Shown in pieces: positions 9,480-20,517 of a stretch of DNA of 64,000 nt. The translations under genes and the position numbers were made by a program. The notes below the pieces were generated by a model. It did no database searches. It was not told the DNA's origin and worked only from the letters and a program-made list of their open reading frames with translations. Position 1 is the stretch's first letter. Every line of letters begins with the position of its first letter. Source of the stretch: Gordonia sp. PDNC005 (GTDB lineage Bacteria > Actinomycetota > Actinomycetes > Mycobacteriales > Mycobacteriaceae); assembly GCF_016919385.1 (NCBI RefSeq), contig NZ_CP070351.1:2790001-2854000 (forward strand). Direction: 5' to 3'.

Positions 9480-10328
9480 CTAGACCATCATCCGCACGAG
9501 GTCGACAACGCGCAGCAGCCCGGGCAGAGCGCCGGAGGTCGATCGCGGGTGCATCGCGTGGACGGCGAGGCGGAACATCGTGGCCCTCAGCATCATCTGC
9601 GACCACTCGCGGTTGTCCGACCAACGCTCGACGAGTTCGTCCTCCGCTCCGCCCCAGGCGAGTGCGTCGACGACGATCACCGCAGACGCCCAGGACGCCG
9701 GACGCCAGTACGGGACTATGTCGGTGATGGCGGGCGCCGCTGCTCCCGCGAACAGAACTGTGCCGAACAAGTCGCCGTGCACCAACTGGGAGGGCAGGTC
9801 GACGGGGCGACGGAAGCCCGCAAGCGTCTTCAGTTCGGACAGGCTTCGACGACCGTCCTCCGACTCCGGCTCCGGCATCCCCGCGGCTCTCGCCGAACGC
9901 AGCGGAGTGTCCTCCCACGCGGCGCGGTCGGCGGCGGTGAACACATCGACGTCGGTGAACGGCGGCGCGGGCGGCTGCAGCAGGAAACGCGGCCGTTCGA
10001 GCTTGGCGGTCGCTGCATGAAGGCGATCTGCGACGGCCAGCACTTCGTCGTGTCTCGGCTCCGGAGAACCCGCGACGTACGTGTCCGCACGCCACCCCGA
10101 CACCACGTATCGGCCGTCGGACGCACGCATCGGACGAGCGATGCGCATGCCCTCCACGTACAGATTCTCGCGGGCCGTCGCGGACCAGGCCGCACGCGCG
10201 CGGTCGGGAACCAACGTCAAGACCACTTCGCCGACCCGCCAGCCGACACCTTCCATCGCGATCGGCGGGTGCGCGGTCAGTCCGAACGTGGTCAGAACCT
10301 GCGCGGGCGGTTCGACGATGGTGGTCAC
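9480..10328 (-). CDS. TIGR02569-type protein with kinase/APH-like fold
   Basis: 282-residue actinobacterial protein equivalent in position to Rv3205c. LVHGDLFGTVLF and ITDIVPYWRP resemble the catalytic and metal loops of aminoglycoside/choline phosphotransferases, although the usual HxDxxxxN is only partly kept. No substrate is known. It converges on the ATL gene with a 20-base gap and no clear terminator. Confidence 0.7.
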   Translation of the reverse strand: MTTIVEPPAQVLTTFGLTAHPPIAMEGVGWRVGEVVLTLVPDRARAAWSATARENLYVEGMRIARPMRASDGRYVVSGWRADTYVAGSPEPRHDEVLAVADRLHAATAKLERPRFLLQPPAPPFTDVDVFTAADRAAWEDTPLRSARAAGMPEPESEDGRRSLSELKTLAGFRRPVDLPSQLVHGDLFGTVLFAGAAAPAITDIVPYWRPASWASAVIVVDALAWGGAEDELVERWSDNREWSQMMLRATMFRLAVHAMHPRSTSGALPGLLRVVDLVRMMV

Positions 10329-10390
10329 GTCGCCAGACTACCCACGCGAGGAGTGGTTATCGTGCAGCGACACCGTGAAACGCGTCGACG

Positions 10391-10669
10391 TCAGCTCGCT
10401 TGTGTCGCATACCTCTTGGCGGCGCGCTCGCGAGCCTTGGCCGCCTCGACGTCACGGTCTTTCGGCGGCGCGGCCGTCGTCAGCTCGTCCATGAGTCGTT
10501 GCGTGATCTCGGCGATCTCGTCGACGGCCCGCTCGAACGCCTCCGCGTTGGCCTGACTCGGAGCGTTGTAGCCAGACACCTTGCGTACGAATTGCAGGCT
10601 CGCGGCCCGCACCTCGTCGTCGGTGACGGTCGGCTCGAAGTTGAACAGCGGCTTGATGTTGCGGCACAT
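10391..10669 (-). CDS. DUF2277 family protein
   Basis: 92-residue cytoplasmic protein that begins MCRNIKPLFNFEP and contains VRKVSGYNAPSQAN, the family hallmark, followed by a charged helical C-terminus. Function is unknown. It lies between moeZ and the kinase-fold gene, on the same strand. Confidence 0.8.
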   Translation of the reverse strand: MCRNIKPLFNFEPTVTDDEVRAASLQFVRKVSGYNAPSQANAEAFERAVDEIAEITQRLMDELTTAAPPKDRDVEAAKARERAAKRYATQAS

Positions 10670-10742
10670 GATCGAATCCCTTCGTCTACCTCCATCGTGC
10701 CCCGCGCACCGCCTCGCGGCCAGTGCTTCGAGGCGGGGCAGA

Positions 10743-11911
10743 TCAGTAGACGGCCATGCTCGGGTCGACGGTGGCCGCCCACGACGCTATTCCGCCACCG
10801 AGGTGGACTGCGTCGGCGAAGCCCTCACGATGAAGTGCGGCGAGCGCTTGCGCCGACCGGACGCCGGTTTTGCAGTACAGGACGATTCGGCGGTCATGTG
10901 GGAGATCGCCCAGTGCTCGGCCGGACAGAACGTCGTCCAGCGGGATCAGCGTCGCGCCGTCGATCCTGTTGATCTCGAACTCGACGGGCTCACGGACGTC
11001 GATGACGGCGGGCGCCGTCGGCCCGTCCAGGGCTTCGCGCAGTTCACGAGCCGTACAGGTGGCGCCGACTGCAGCGGCGGCAGCATCGTCCGACAGCACA
11101 CCGCAGAAGTCGTCGTAGTCGATGAGCTCGGTGATCTGCGCACCGGCCGGGTCGCGCTCCAGCCGGACCGTCCGGTACGTCATCGCCAGGGCGTCGTAGA
11201 CCATGAGCCTGCCGAGCAGGCTGTCGCCGAGTCCGCAGATCAACTTGACCGTCTCGGTCGCCATGATCGAACCGATCGACGCGCACAGGACACCGAGCAC
11301 TCCGCCTTCGGCGCACGACGGGACCGAGCCCGGTGGCGGCGCCTGCGGATACAGATCCCGCAGATTGAGGCCACGCCCGTCGGGCGCGTTCTGCCAGAAG
11401 ACCGACGCCTGCCCGTCGAATCGGAAGATCGATCCCCACACGACCGGTTTCCCAGCCAGGACTGCGGCGTCATTGCACAGATACCGGGTGGCGAAGTTGT
11501 CGGCGCCGTCGACGATCACGTCGTAGCCCGCGAACAACTCCACCGCTCCTGCTGCTTCCAGACGCTGATCGTGGACGACGACGTCGACGAGCGGGTTCAC
11601 CACCGCGATCGAATCGCGCGCACTGTGAGTCTTGGACCGCCCGAGGTCGGCGACCCCGTGAATCACCTGACGCTGCAGATTCGACTCGTCGACGGTGTCG
11701 AAATCGATGATCCCGATCGTTCCGACCCCGGCGGCGGCGAGGTAGAGCAACGTCGGCGAGCCGAGGCCGCCTGCGCCGAGCACAAGGACGCGAGCATTCT
11801 TCAGTCGACGCTGCCCGGTGACGCCGACATCGGGGATGATCAGGTGCCTGCTGTAGCGGGCGACCTCGTCGCGGGAGAGTTCAGCGCCCGGCTCGACGAG
11901 CGGAGGAAGAC

Positions 11912-11915
<4 letters not shown>
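10743..11915 (-). CDS. moeZ: Adenylyltransferase/sulfurtransferase MoeZ (MoeB-rhodanese)
   Basis: 390-residue fusion of a ThiF/MoeB adenylating domain and a C-terminal rhodanese domain. It activates sulfur-carrier proteins (MoaD, CysO type) by C-terminal adenylation and then thiocarboxylation. GAGGLGSP is the nucleotide-binding glycine loop, NLQRQV and DGADNF are family motifs, PSCAEGG holds the adenylation-domain cysteine, and YCKTGVRS is the rhodanese loop with its persulfide cysteine. The frame opens 8 codons earlier, but ATG 11915 overlaps the DUF3152 stop as ATGA and is preferred. Confidence 0.93.
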
Positions 11916-13650
<1,735 letters not shown>

Positions 13651-13656
13651 CTCCGG

Positions 13657-13887
13657 TCAGGCGCCGAAGCCGACCCGGCGCGTCTCGGCGCTGCCGATCT
13701 CGACGTAGGCGATCTTCGACGAAGGAATCAGGACCTGCGAGCCCTTCTCGTCGACGAGTTCCAGAACTGCGTCTGTGCCGTCGAGTGCCGCGGCAACCTT
13801 GGCCTGCACGTCGTCGATGGCCGCGGTGGCGTTCACAGCCAGCTCACGGGGGTTGTTTTCGATGCCGATCTTCACCTCAACGCTCAT
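13657..13887 (-). CDS. DUF3107 family protein (TB9.4-like)
   Basis: 76-residue soluble protein, MSVEVKIGI to RRVGFGA, matching the small conserved DUF3107 family found beside this TetR gene in mycobacteria. The start at 13887 is set by that N-terminus; a longer frame to 14034 enters the next gene. Function is unknown. It follows the ferritin-like gene by 11 bases and is probably cotranscribed. Confidence 0.85.
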   Translation of the reverse strand: MSVEVKIGIENNPRELAVNATAAIDDVQAKVAAALDGTDAVLELVDEKGSQVLIPSSKIAYVEIGSAETRRVGFGA

Positions 13888-13898
13888 GGCGACCGACT

Positions 13899-14543
13899 CT
13901 ACGCGAGATTCAGATCGGCCATCCGCTGCCCGTGCCGTTCGGCGATCGCATCGAAGAACGTGGCCGCGGTAGCGAGGGTGGCGTCGCTGGCGAAGAGAAG
14001 ATCCATCATCTCGTCTTCTTCGGCGAGGACCCATTGCATGTGAGTGATCGCCTCACCGAGCAGACGCCGTGCCCACAGGGTCAACGGCGACCGCAGAGCG
14101 GGATCGGCGGCGATCGCCGCACGCACCTGAGCGACCGCGAACGCCGACGAACCGGTGCTCTCCATCACGGCCTTCATCACGGTCTGCGTCTCGGCGGGCA
14201 TCGCGTGAGCGAGCTCGGCGTAGAAGTCCGCAGCGAGACCGTCGCCGATGTACACCTTGACCAAGGCTTCCAGCCACGAGCTCGGCATGGTGACTCGGTG
14301 GTATTCGTCGAAGACCTTGGCGTGTCGTGACACCGCGTCGTCGGGATCGCCGCCCGCTTTGACCAGCTCGGCCGACAGCTCCTCGAAGTGACCCATCTCG
14401 GCCGCGATCATTCGTGCGATCGCGACTCGGTCGGAGGTCGTCGGTGCCATCGCCGACTCGTCGATCAGCCGGTAACACGCGGCGAACTCGCCCGCGAGGA
14501 GAACTTCGTAGAGCTTGACGATGGCGTTCGACGTGTTCGACAT
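13899..14543 (-). CDS. Ferritin-like (MiaE-type) diiron-fold protein
   Basis: 214-residue helical protein with spaced carboxylate/histidine signatures LAGEFAACYRLIDE, EMGHFEEL and EDEMMDLL, as in ferritin-like domains related to the tRNA hydroxylase MiaE. The position matches Rv3210c. Metal binding is suggested by the ExxH pattern (EMGHFEEL); the substrate is unknown. ATG 14543 is the natural start; the extension to 14618 lies in the divergent rhlE leader. Confidence 0.75.
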   Translation of the reverse strand: MSNTSNAIVKLYEVLLAGEFAACYRLIDESAMAPTTSDRVAIARMIAAEMGHFEELSAELVKAGGDPDDAVSRHAKVFDEYHRVTMPSSWLEALVKVYIGDGLAADFYAELAHAMPAETQTVMKAVMESTGSSAFAVAQVRAAIAADPALRSPLTLWARRLLGEAITHMQWVLAEEDEMMDLLFASDATLATAATFFDAIAERHGQRMADLNLA

Positions 14544-14751
14544 GGGAGCAACAGTATGCAAGGCGGTACACTCGGGCCAGACGTGGGGAGAATCCCGCCG
14601 CTTTGGCGCCGAGTTCAATAGGCGCCGCCGGGCCAGACGACCGCGTCACACCTTGAGCGCGCACCGCAGATGCCACGCCGAGGGCCTGCCCCGCAGGACC
14701 CCGCGAAGCCGATGTGTGCGTGCACAGCACACGAGAGGCATACAACCGCAC
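14544..14751 (+). other. rhlE leader / divergent promoter region
   Basis: 208 bases between the divergent ferritin-like gene and rhlE. Two short inverted repeats are visible: GGCGCC at 14605-14610 with 14621-14626, and GTGTGC/GCACAC at 14714-14719 and 14727-14732, the latter close to the rhlE start. They could be leader hairpins, but I see no convincing -35/-10 pair. Confidence 0.3.
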
Positions 14752-16320
14752 ATGACAACCGACACCACCGTGGACGAATCGATCCAGACGACGATCGTCG
14801 ACGAGGATCACCAGGCCCCGACTTTCACTGAACTGGGTGTGGACGACGCGATCGTCGCCGCACTCGCCGCAGACGGCAAGGAACGAACCTTCGCCATCCA
14901 GGAGCTCACGCTCCCCCTCGCCATCGCAGGCTCCGACCTCATCGGCCAGGCCCGCACCGGCATGGGAAAGACCTTCGGATTCGGCGTCCCCCTTCTGCAT
15001 CGCCTGGTGACCGCGGAGGCGTCCGGACTGCGAGCGCTCGACACCACCCCGCGCGCGCTGATCATCGTCCCGACCCGCGAACTGTGCGTTCAGGTGACCG
15101 AGGACCTCGTCACGGCCTCCAAGGGCGTCGACGTGACCCTCGCCGACGGCACGGTTCGCCCGTTGAAGATCACGTCCATCTACGGCGGCCGCCCGTACGA
15201 GCAGCAGATCGCTGAACTTCAGGGCGGCGTCGACGTCGTCGTCGGCACCCCGGGCCGTCTCCTCGACCTCGCGCAGCAGGGCCACCTGGTCCTCGGCAAG
15301 GTCGCGATCCTGGTGCTCGACGAAGCCGACGAGATGCTCGACCTCGGCTTCCTTCCGGACATCGAACGCATCATGGGCGCGCTGCCCGACGATCGGCAGA
15401 CGATGCTGTTCTCGGCCACCATGCCGGGCCCGATCGTCACCTTGGCTCGCACGTTCCTGAACCGCCCGACGCACATCCGCGCCGAGCAGGCCAACGACTC
15501 CGCCGTCCACGAGCGCACCACCCAGTACGTGTACCGCGCCCACGCTCTCGACAAGGCCGAGTTGGTCGCCCGGATCCTGCAGGCCGACGGCCGCGGGGCC
15601 ACGATGATCTTCACCCGTACCAAGCGGACCGCGCAGAAGGTCGCCGACGATCTCGCCGAACGCGGCTTCAAGGTCGGCGCCGTGCACGGCGACCTCGGTC
15701 AGGTGGCCCGTGAGAAGTCGCTGGGCAAGTTCCGCGACGGAACCGTCGACGTGCTCGTCGCCACGGACGTCGCCGCCCGCGGCATCGACATCGACGACGT
15801 GACCCACGTGATCAACTACCAGTGCCCAGAGGACGACAAGACGTACGTGCACCGCATCGGACGCACCGGTCGCGCCGGTCGGACCGGCATCGCGGTGACC
15901 CTCGTCGACTGGGACGAGATCCACCGCTGGGAGCTGATCAACAAGGCCCTCGGACTCGGCATGCCCGAACCCGTCGAGACGTACTCGACGTCCGATCACC
16001 TTCGCGAAGAGATGTCGATCCCGGAAAACGCCGACGGCCGCGTGGAAGGCGCGCGTCAGACGTCCGAGGAGCGCCGCGAGGCACGCGCAGACCGACCGAA
16101 GCGCGAGCGCACCCGCACCCGTCGACGCACCCGTGGCGGCGAGTCCGCAGGCTCGTCGGAGTCGACGACCGATACGCAGGCACCCGACGAGTCCGGCGAC
16201 GCCGCACCGGCGCAGGAGTCCGCCACCGACGACAAGCCGCGCCGCCCGCGCCGCCGTCGTCGCCGCTCGGGCGGCAAGCCTGCAGGCGACGCCGCAGCGT
16301 CCGACAGCGCGTCGGACTGA
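14752..16320 (+). CDS. rhlE: DEAD-box RNA helicase RhlE
   Basis: 522-residue ATP-dependent RNA helicase involved in RNA remodelling. In order: Q-motif region FTELGVDD...FAIQELTLP, Walker A ARTGMGKT, PTRELCVQ, VLDEADEML (DEAD), SATMP, and HRIGRTGRAGRTG (motif VI). The Arg/Ser-rich tail ends SDSASD and probably binds RNA. ATG 14752 is selected because the conserved region starts soon after; the frame opens further upstream in the leader. The beta-propeller gene follows after 22 bases. Confidence 0.94.
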   Translation: MTTDTTVDESIQTTIVDEDHQAPTFTELGVDDAIVAALAADGKERTFAIQELTLPLAIAGSDLIGQARTGMGKTFGFGVPLLHRLVTAEASGLRALDTTPRALIIVPTRELCVQVTEDLVTASKGVDVTLADGTVRPLKITSIYGGRPYEQQIAELQGGVDVVVGTPGRLLDLAQQGHLVLGKVAILVLDEADEMLDLGFLPDIERIMGALPDDRQTMLFSATMPGPIVTLARTFLNRPTHIRAEQANDSAVHERTTQYVYRAHALDKAELVARILQADGRGATMIFTRTKRTAQKVADDLAERGFKVGAVHGDLGQVAREKSLGKFRDGTVDVLVATDVAARGIDIDDVTHVINYQCPEDDKTYVHRIGRTGRAGRTGIAVTLVDWDEIHRWELINKALGLGMPEPVETYSTSDHLREEMSIPENADGRVEGARQTSEERREARADRPKRERTRTRRRTRGGESAGSSESTTDTQAPDESGDAAPAQESATDDKPRRPRRRRRRSGGKPAGDAAASDSASD

Positions 16321-16342
16321 GGCGTTCCGTACTGTCTCCAGC

Positions 16343-17614
16343 ATGGGGAACTCGATCGCACCGGAGCGCCGCACACGCGTAGATCTGATCGTGACGGCAG
16401 TGATCGTCATCCTCGTCGTCGTGGGCGCCCTGGTGGTGTGGGCGATGAGCGACGCCCGCCAGACCGACCTGCAGACCGCCGAGTCGGCACCGCCCACTCC
16501 GGCCGCAGCCGAGGAGAGTCCCCGCGCCCTGACGCCCGCATGGACGGCGCCGTCTGCCGCGACGAGGATTCCTCAGTTGACGGCTGCGTCCGTGATCACC
16601 GCTGACGGTGGGACGGTCACCGCGCACGATCCCGCCACCGGCGCATCGCGCTGGGCGTACAGCCGTGCCGACGATCTGTGCGCGGCCCTCGCGGCGTGGC
16701 CGGGCGGCGCGGACAAGGTCCTCGCCGTCTATCGGAACAGTCGCGGATGCAGCGAGGTCACCGGACTGCGCGGTGACACCGGTCTTCGGTCCGGCAGCCG
16801 CACCAGCGACGCGGACGACGCCGTCGCGCTCTCCTACGACGGCGACTACGTCGTCGCGGCGGGCGGCACCCGTCTCGAGACGTGGGGGACCAATCTTGTC
16901 CGCGGCATAGAGTACGGCCGGTCGGCGCTCGTGAACCCGGGCAAGACGCCCGGCCGGACCAACTGCCACATCTACTCTGCGGTGCCCGGCGGCAGTCGTG
17001 TCGGCATCGTCGAACGCTGCGACGGCGACCTCGGCTACCGATTGACCGTCATCGGCACCGATCAGGACTCCGACGAGCGGATCATCCAGTGGGGCACCAC
17101 GATGCTGACGTCCACGGCGCACGGTCCGGCGCCCGCGATCATCGGCGGCAGCAATCAGGCCTTCGCCGTGTACGACGGCGGCGTCGACGACACCGGGGAG
17201 CCCGCACGCGCGACCGGTCCCCGAATCCGGGTCTACTCACCGCAGGCCGAACCGGTGTCGGCGCACTCCGTCGCAGGCGACGTCGCATTGCCCACGACGA
17301 CGGCGCCTGTCGTGGACTCCGGAGTGATCACCGTCTGGACGGGAACCGGAACCGTCGTCCTCGACGGCACGTCGACGGTCCCGATGTACCAGATCCCAGG
17401 CACGGTCGGCCCGGGATCGGTGATGGCGGGCGAACTGCTGCTCCCCATGCCCGGACGGATCAGCGTCCGTCAACTGTCGGACGGCCGCGAAGTGCGGACG
17501 ATCAGGGTCGACCGCGGCGGCTACGACTCCGACGGCAGGCATCCCGTCGCGCTCCGAGTGCTCGGACGCTGGGTCATCGAGCAACGCGGACCGGTCATCG
17601 CCGCACTGAAGTAG
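16343..17614 (+). CDS. Membrane-anchored beta-propeller protein (Rv3212-like)
   Basis: 423-residue protein with one N-terminal membrane helix (LIVTAVIVILVVVGALVVW, about residues 14-33) and an exported domain made of repeated Trp/Gly-rich blades such as DGGTVTAHDPATGASRWAY, as in PQQ-type propellers. The position next to rhlE matches Rv3212. No enzyme motif is seen; a scaffold or binding role is likely. Its stop lies in the first copy of a 17-base tandem duplication. Confidence 0.75.
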   Translation: MGNSIAPERRTRVDLIVTAVIVILVVVGALVVWAMSDARQTDLQTAESAPPTPAAAEESPRALTPAWTAPSAATRIPQLTAASVITADGGTVTAHDPATGASRWAYSRADDLCAALAAWPGGADKVLAVYRNSRGCSEVTGLRGDTGLRSGSRTSDADDAVALSYDGDYVVAAGGTRLETWGTNLVRGIEYGRSALVNPGKTPGRTNCHIYSAVPGGSRVGIVERCDGDLGYRLTVIGTDQDSDERIIQWGTTMLTSTAHGPAPAIIGGSNQAFAVYDGGVDDTGEPARATGPRIRVYSPQAEPVSAHSVAGDVALPTTTAPVVDSGVITVWTGTGTVVLDGTSTVPMYQIPGTVGPGSVMAGELLLPMPGRISVRQLSDGREVRTIRVDRGGYDSDGRHPVALRVLGRWVIEQRGPVIAALK

Positions 17615-17642
17615 CCGTCACTCGCCAGTAGCCGTCACTCGC
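17610..17642. repeat. 17-base tandem duplication over two convergent stop codons
   Basis: AGTAGCCGTCACTCGC occurs at 17610-17625 and again at 17627-17642, a period of 17. The first copy supplies the TAG of the propeller gene and the second supplies the TGA of the parA gene on the other strand. Confidence 0.9.
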
Positions 17643-18426
17643 TGATCTCGTACGTGGCGATCTCCGCGCCGTTCCAGTAGGCGCGCAGGTTGTCGGCGAG
17701 CTCACGGTATGCGGTGGCGCCCTTGTTCTTGCGTCCGCGCATCACCGATGCGCCGGAGGCCGAAGCCTCCGCGAAACGCACAGTGCGCGGAATCGGCGGG
17801 TTCAGCACCGGCATGTCGTAGCGGTCGGACACGTCGGCCAGGACGTCACGACTGTGGGTGGTGCGCGCGTCGAAGAGGGTCGCCACAGTCCCGAGCATCT
17901 TCAGATTCGGGTTGGTGATCTGCTGCACCTCGGTGACGGTGCGCAGGAGCTGTCCCACTCCGCGGTGCGCGAGGGTTTCGCACTGCAGGGGCACCACGAC
18001 CTCGTCGGCTGCGGTGAGGCCGTTCAGGGTCAAGACGCCGAGCGACGGCGGGCAGTCCACGAGGATCACGTCGTAGTCCTGCGCCACTTCGGCGAGTGCA
18101 CGCTTGAGCGCGTACTCACGACCCGGACGCATCAGTAGCAGCGCTTCCGCGCCTGCCAGGTCGATCGTCGCCGGCAACAGGGTGACACCGTCGTCGGTGT
18201 CGAGCAGGACGTCGGCGATGTCCTCGGCGCCGATCAGGACGTCGTGCACCGACTTCGTGATCTGATCCGGATCATGTCCGAGGGAGAAGGTGAGGCAGCC
18301 TTGGGGGTCGAGATCGACGACGAGGACCGAGACGTCCTGGTCGGCGAGCGCCGCCCCGACCGACGCTGTGGTCGTGGTCTTCGCCACGCCGCCCTTCTGA
18401 TTCGCGATGGCGAGAGTGCGCGTCAT
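17635..18426 (-). CDS. Orphan ParA/Soj family ATPase
   Basis: 263-residue deviant-Walker ATPase: KGGVAKTTT at the N-terminus, then DLDPQG and VDCPPSLGVLTLNG. It belongs to the ParA/MinD group that positions chromosomes, plasmids or protein complexes. No parB gene or parS site is beside it, so it is not the chromosomal partition gene; the equivalent in M. tuberculosis is Rv3213c. ATG 18426 (MTRTLAIANQ) is preferred over 18438. Confidence 0.88.
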   Translation of the reverse strand: MTRTLAIANQKGGVAKTTTTASVGAALADQDVSVLVVDLDPQGCLTFSLGHDPDQITKSVHDVLIGAEDIADVLLDTDDGVTLLPATIDLAGAEALLLMRPGREYALKRALAEVAQDYDVILVDCPPSLGVLTLNGLTAADEVVVPLQCETLAHRGVGQLLRTVTEVQQITNPNLKMLGTVATLFDARTTHSRDVLADVSDRYDMPVLNPPIPRTVRFAEASASGASVMRGRKNKGATAYRELADNLRAYWNGAEIATYEISE

Positions 18427-18491
18427 GGCCCCAACCATACGTTCACCCGGTTACACAAGGGGCATCGCGTGGCGCGGCCCACATTCGGGCG

Positions 18492-18923
18492 CTATTCTTC
18501 GGCGTCGGGGGGCAGCGATTCGGCGTTGAGCCACTGCAACGAGGGCGGCGAGAACAAGAGCCCGAGCACACCGAGCGCGACGATTCCGACAGGTGCCCCG
18601 ATCGACGGCAGATTACTGCTGGTCAGCAGGGCGTATGCGACGGGAAGCAGGAGGATCTGCGCCATCACGCCGATCGCCCGACCCCACCGCTTGCCGAGGC
18701 TCAAACCGATGCCGCCCGCCATCACGGCGCCGCCGATCACCGTGAACCACACCGCAGTGCCGTACCCGCTGATCGCCTCCTCGTGGTGGCCGGTGGCCTC
18801 GCGGACCACATAGACGACGGCGACGATCAGGCCGAGCAGTCCCTCCGCCGCGATGGCCCACCCGGCCCAGCGCAGCGTCGACGGGACGACGGCGGTCTCG
18901 GGCGTGGGATCGGTACTGCTCAC
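18492..18923 (-). CDS. Four-helix integral membrane protein (Rv3217c-like)
   Basis: 143-residue membrane protein with four predicted helices (AGWAIAAEGLLGLIVAVVYVV, the AVWFTVIGGAVMAGGIGL segment, AIGVMAQILLLPVAYALL, and VGIVALGVLGLLF) and an acidic C-terminus. GTG 18923 is preferred over GTG 18962, which would leave only 29 bases to the divergent kinase gene. Function is unknown. Confidence 0.7.
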   Translation of the reverse strand: MSSTDPTPETAVVPSTLRWAGWAIAAEGLLGLIVAVVYVVREATGHHEEAISGYGTAVWFTVIGGAVMAGGIGLSLGKRWGRAIGVMAQILLLPVAYALLTSSNLPSIGAPVGIVALGVLGLLFSPPSLQWLNAESLPPDAEE

Positions 18924-18991
18924 GTACTCAAGAGTAGGTCGGACTGTCGTCGATTGGGACACCGGCCCCGCACCCGATATCGTGTGGAGCC

Positions 18992-19939
18992 GTGCGTGTC
19001 ATGCTGATCACCAACCCGTATGCGACCTTCACCACCGCTGAGGGCCGCGATGCGCTGGCGAACACGCTCGACTCCCGATTCAGCGTCGACGTCGAACGCA
19101 CCACTCACCGCGGCCATGCGGGCGAACTCGGCGCGATGGCCGTCCGCGAGGGCTACGACGCAGTCGTAGTGCACGGTGGAGACGGTTCGGTCAACGAGGT
19201 CGCCAACGGCATTCTCGGAGCGCCGGACACAGACACTCCCGATTCCGGGTCGCTGCCCGCACTCGGCGTGGTCCCGGGCGGTAGCGCGAACGTCTTCGCG
19301 CGCGCCCTGGGCGTCAGTCGCGATCCGCTTGCTGCGACCGCACAGTTGATGACGCTCCTCGACTCCGGCGCCCGCCGCCCGATCAGTCTCGGACACACAC
19401 TGAATCGCTGGTTCCTGTTCAACGCGGGCATGGGGATGGACGCGATCGTCGTGCGCCGCATGGAGGAGCTGCGACACAAGGGGCGGCGCGCGACCGCAGG
19501 CAGGTACCTGCGGACTACTGTCGGGTCCTTCTTCCGTCCGTCGGTGACCCCGCCGTCGTTCACAGTCGAGGTCCCCGACCATGCACCCGTCGAAGGTGTG
19601 CGCTTCGGTTTTGTCAGCAACACCGGGCCGTGGACGTACCTCGGCACCCGCGCGATCCGGACCAACCCCGGCACCGACTTCGAACACGGTCTGGGCATCT
19701 TCGCAGCAACATCGGTGTCGGTCCCCCGCAACGTCGTCCTCGGCTCCAAACTGCTCCGCGGTGTGGAACCGACCGCCAAACACGTGTTCCGCGACGACGA
19801 CGTCGAGTGGGTCCGGTTCCGCAGCGAAAAGCCTGCCGATGTGCAGATGGACGGCGACTACCTGGGCGAATACACCTCGCTCGACTTCGGTCACCGTCGA
19901 CATGTGCTCGATGTGGTGGCCCCGCCACTGGGGTCGTAA
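18992..19939 (+). CDS. Diacylglycerol/lipid kinase family protein
   Basis: 315-residue protein with the DAGK catalytic fold: nucleotide-binding GGDGSVNEVANGIL and PGGSANVFARALGV. The C-terminal beta domain ends in GEYTSLDFGHRRHVLDV. It probably phosphorylates a lipid at the membrane. Start is GTG 18992 (MRVMLITNPYAT). The position before whiB1 matches Rv3218. Confidence 0.85.
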   Translation: MRVMLITNPYATFTTAEGRDALANTLDSRFSVDVERTTHRGHAGELGAMAVREGYDAVVVHGGDGSVNEVANGILGAPDTDTPDSGSLPALGVVPGGSANVFARALGVSRDPLAATAQLMTLLDSGARRPISLGHTLNRWFLFNAGMGMDAIVVRRMEELRHKGRRATAGRYLRTTVGSFFRPSVTPPSFTVEVPDHAPVEGVRFGFVSNTGPWTYLGTRAIRTNPGTDFEHGLGIFAATSVSVPRNVVLGSKLLRGVEPTAKHVFRDDDVEWVRFRSEKPADVQMDGDYLGEYTSLDFGHRRHVLDVVAPPLGS

Positions 19940-20198
19940 CCCCCTAGTTACCCGCCGGTAGACATACGTTGGCCACGATGCCAACCCGTTGTGACGTATC
20001 CGGCATTCGCTGGCGACCTATAGCCAAACGTCGGTGCACAGTAGTACAACAGATAGTGACCGCAACGACCGGCCCCCAGTTCTGCGCGCCGCCCCGCTCA
20101 GACATCGAGGAGGATCCCTCGTTGCAGCCCACACAATACGAACTGACGTGATTTCGTGTGCCCTGCGCACTGCGATGCATTTTTGAAGGAGTTTTGTC
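19940..20198 (+). promoter_or_regulatory. whiB1 upstream region with ribosome binding site
   Basis: 259 bases between the lipid kinase gene and whiB1. A ribosome binding site AAGGAG stands at 20186-20191, 7 bases before the ATG. I searched by eye for the Crp-type site TGTGA-N6-TCACA known upstream of mycobacterial whiB1 and did not find a convincing one; only a TGTGA half-site occurs near 19990. Promoter elements are not clear. Confidence 0.4.
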
Positions 20199-20453
20199 AT
20201 GGATTGGCGCCATAAGGCCATCTGTCGCGATGAGGATCCCGAGCTGTTCTTCCCGGTCGGCACCAGCGGACCGGCGATCGCTCAGGTTGCGGACGCGAAG
20301 CTCGTCTGCCAGCGCTGCCCGGTGACCGCCGACTGCCTCTCCTGGGCACTCGAGACCGGCCAGGACGCAGGCGTCTGGGGCGGCATGAGCGAAGACGAGC
20401 GTCGCGCGCTCAAGCGTCGCAACGCGCGCACCCGCGCCCGCAGCGTCGTCTGA
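20199..20453 (+). CDS. whiB1: WhiB1 iron-sulfur transcription factor
   Basis: 84-residue WhiB-family protein. The four cluster cysteines C9, C37, C40 and C46 (CQRCPVTADC) and the GVWGG turn are in place, followed by a basic C-terminus for DNA binding. WhiB1 is an essential, nitric-oxide-sensitive [4Fe-4S] protein that partners sigma A in mycobacteria. Spacing of cysteines equals the M. tuberculosis protein. A strong terminator follows. Confidence 0.97.
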   Translation: MDWRHKAICRDEDPELFFPVGTSGPAIAQVADAKLVCQRCPVTADCLSWALETGQDAGVWGGMSEDERRALKRRNARTRARSVV

Positions 20454-20469
20454 CCTGCAGCACATCGAC

Positions 20470-20503
20470 AAGACCCCGACCGGATTCCGGTCGGGGTCTT
20501 TTT
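20470..20503 (+). terminator. Intrinsic terminator of whiB1
   Basis: Perfect 14-base stem: AAGACCCCGACCGG (20470-20483), loop ATT, CCGGTCGGGGTCTT (20487-20500), then a T run. It lies between convergent whiB1 and pdtaS and can work in both directions. Confidence 0.95.
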
Positions 20504-20517
20504 CGGCCACAGGTCGT

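Noticed and set aside
14053-16497. Long minus-strand open frame of 814 codons over rhlE
   Set aside because: It is antisense to the well-supported rhlE helicase and ferritin-like genes; its protein is low-complexity and without motifs, the usual GC-rich shadow.
17635-18426. Chromosome partition ParA
   Set aside because: No parB or parS nearby and far from any visible origin; kept as an orphan ParA family ATPase.
19940-20198. Crp-type site upstream of whiB1
   Set aside because: Expected from M. tuberculosis, but only a TGTGA half-site is present; no TCACA at the right distance.
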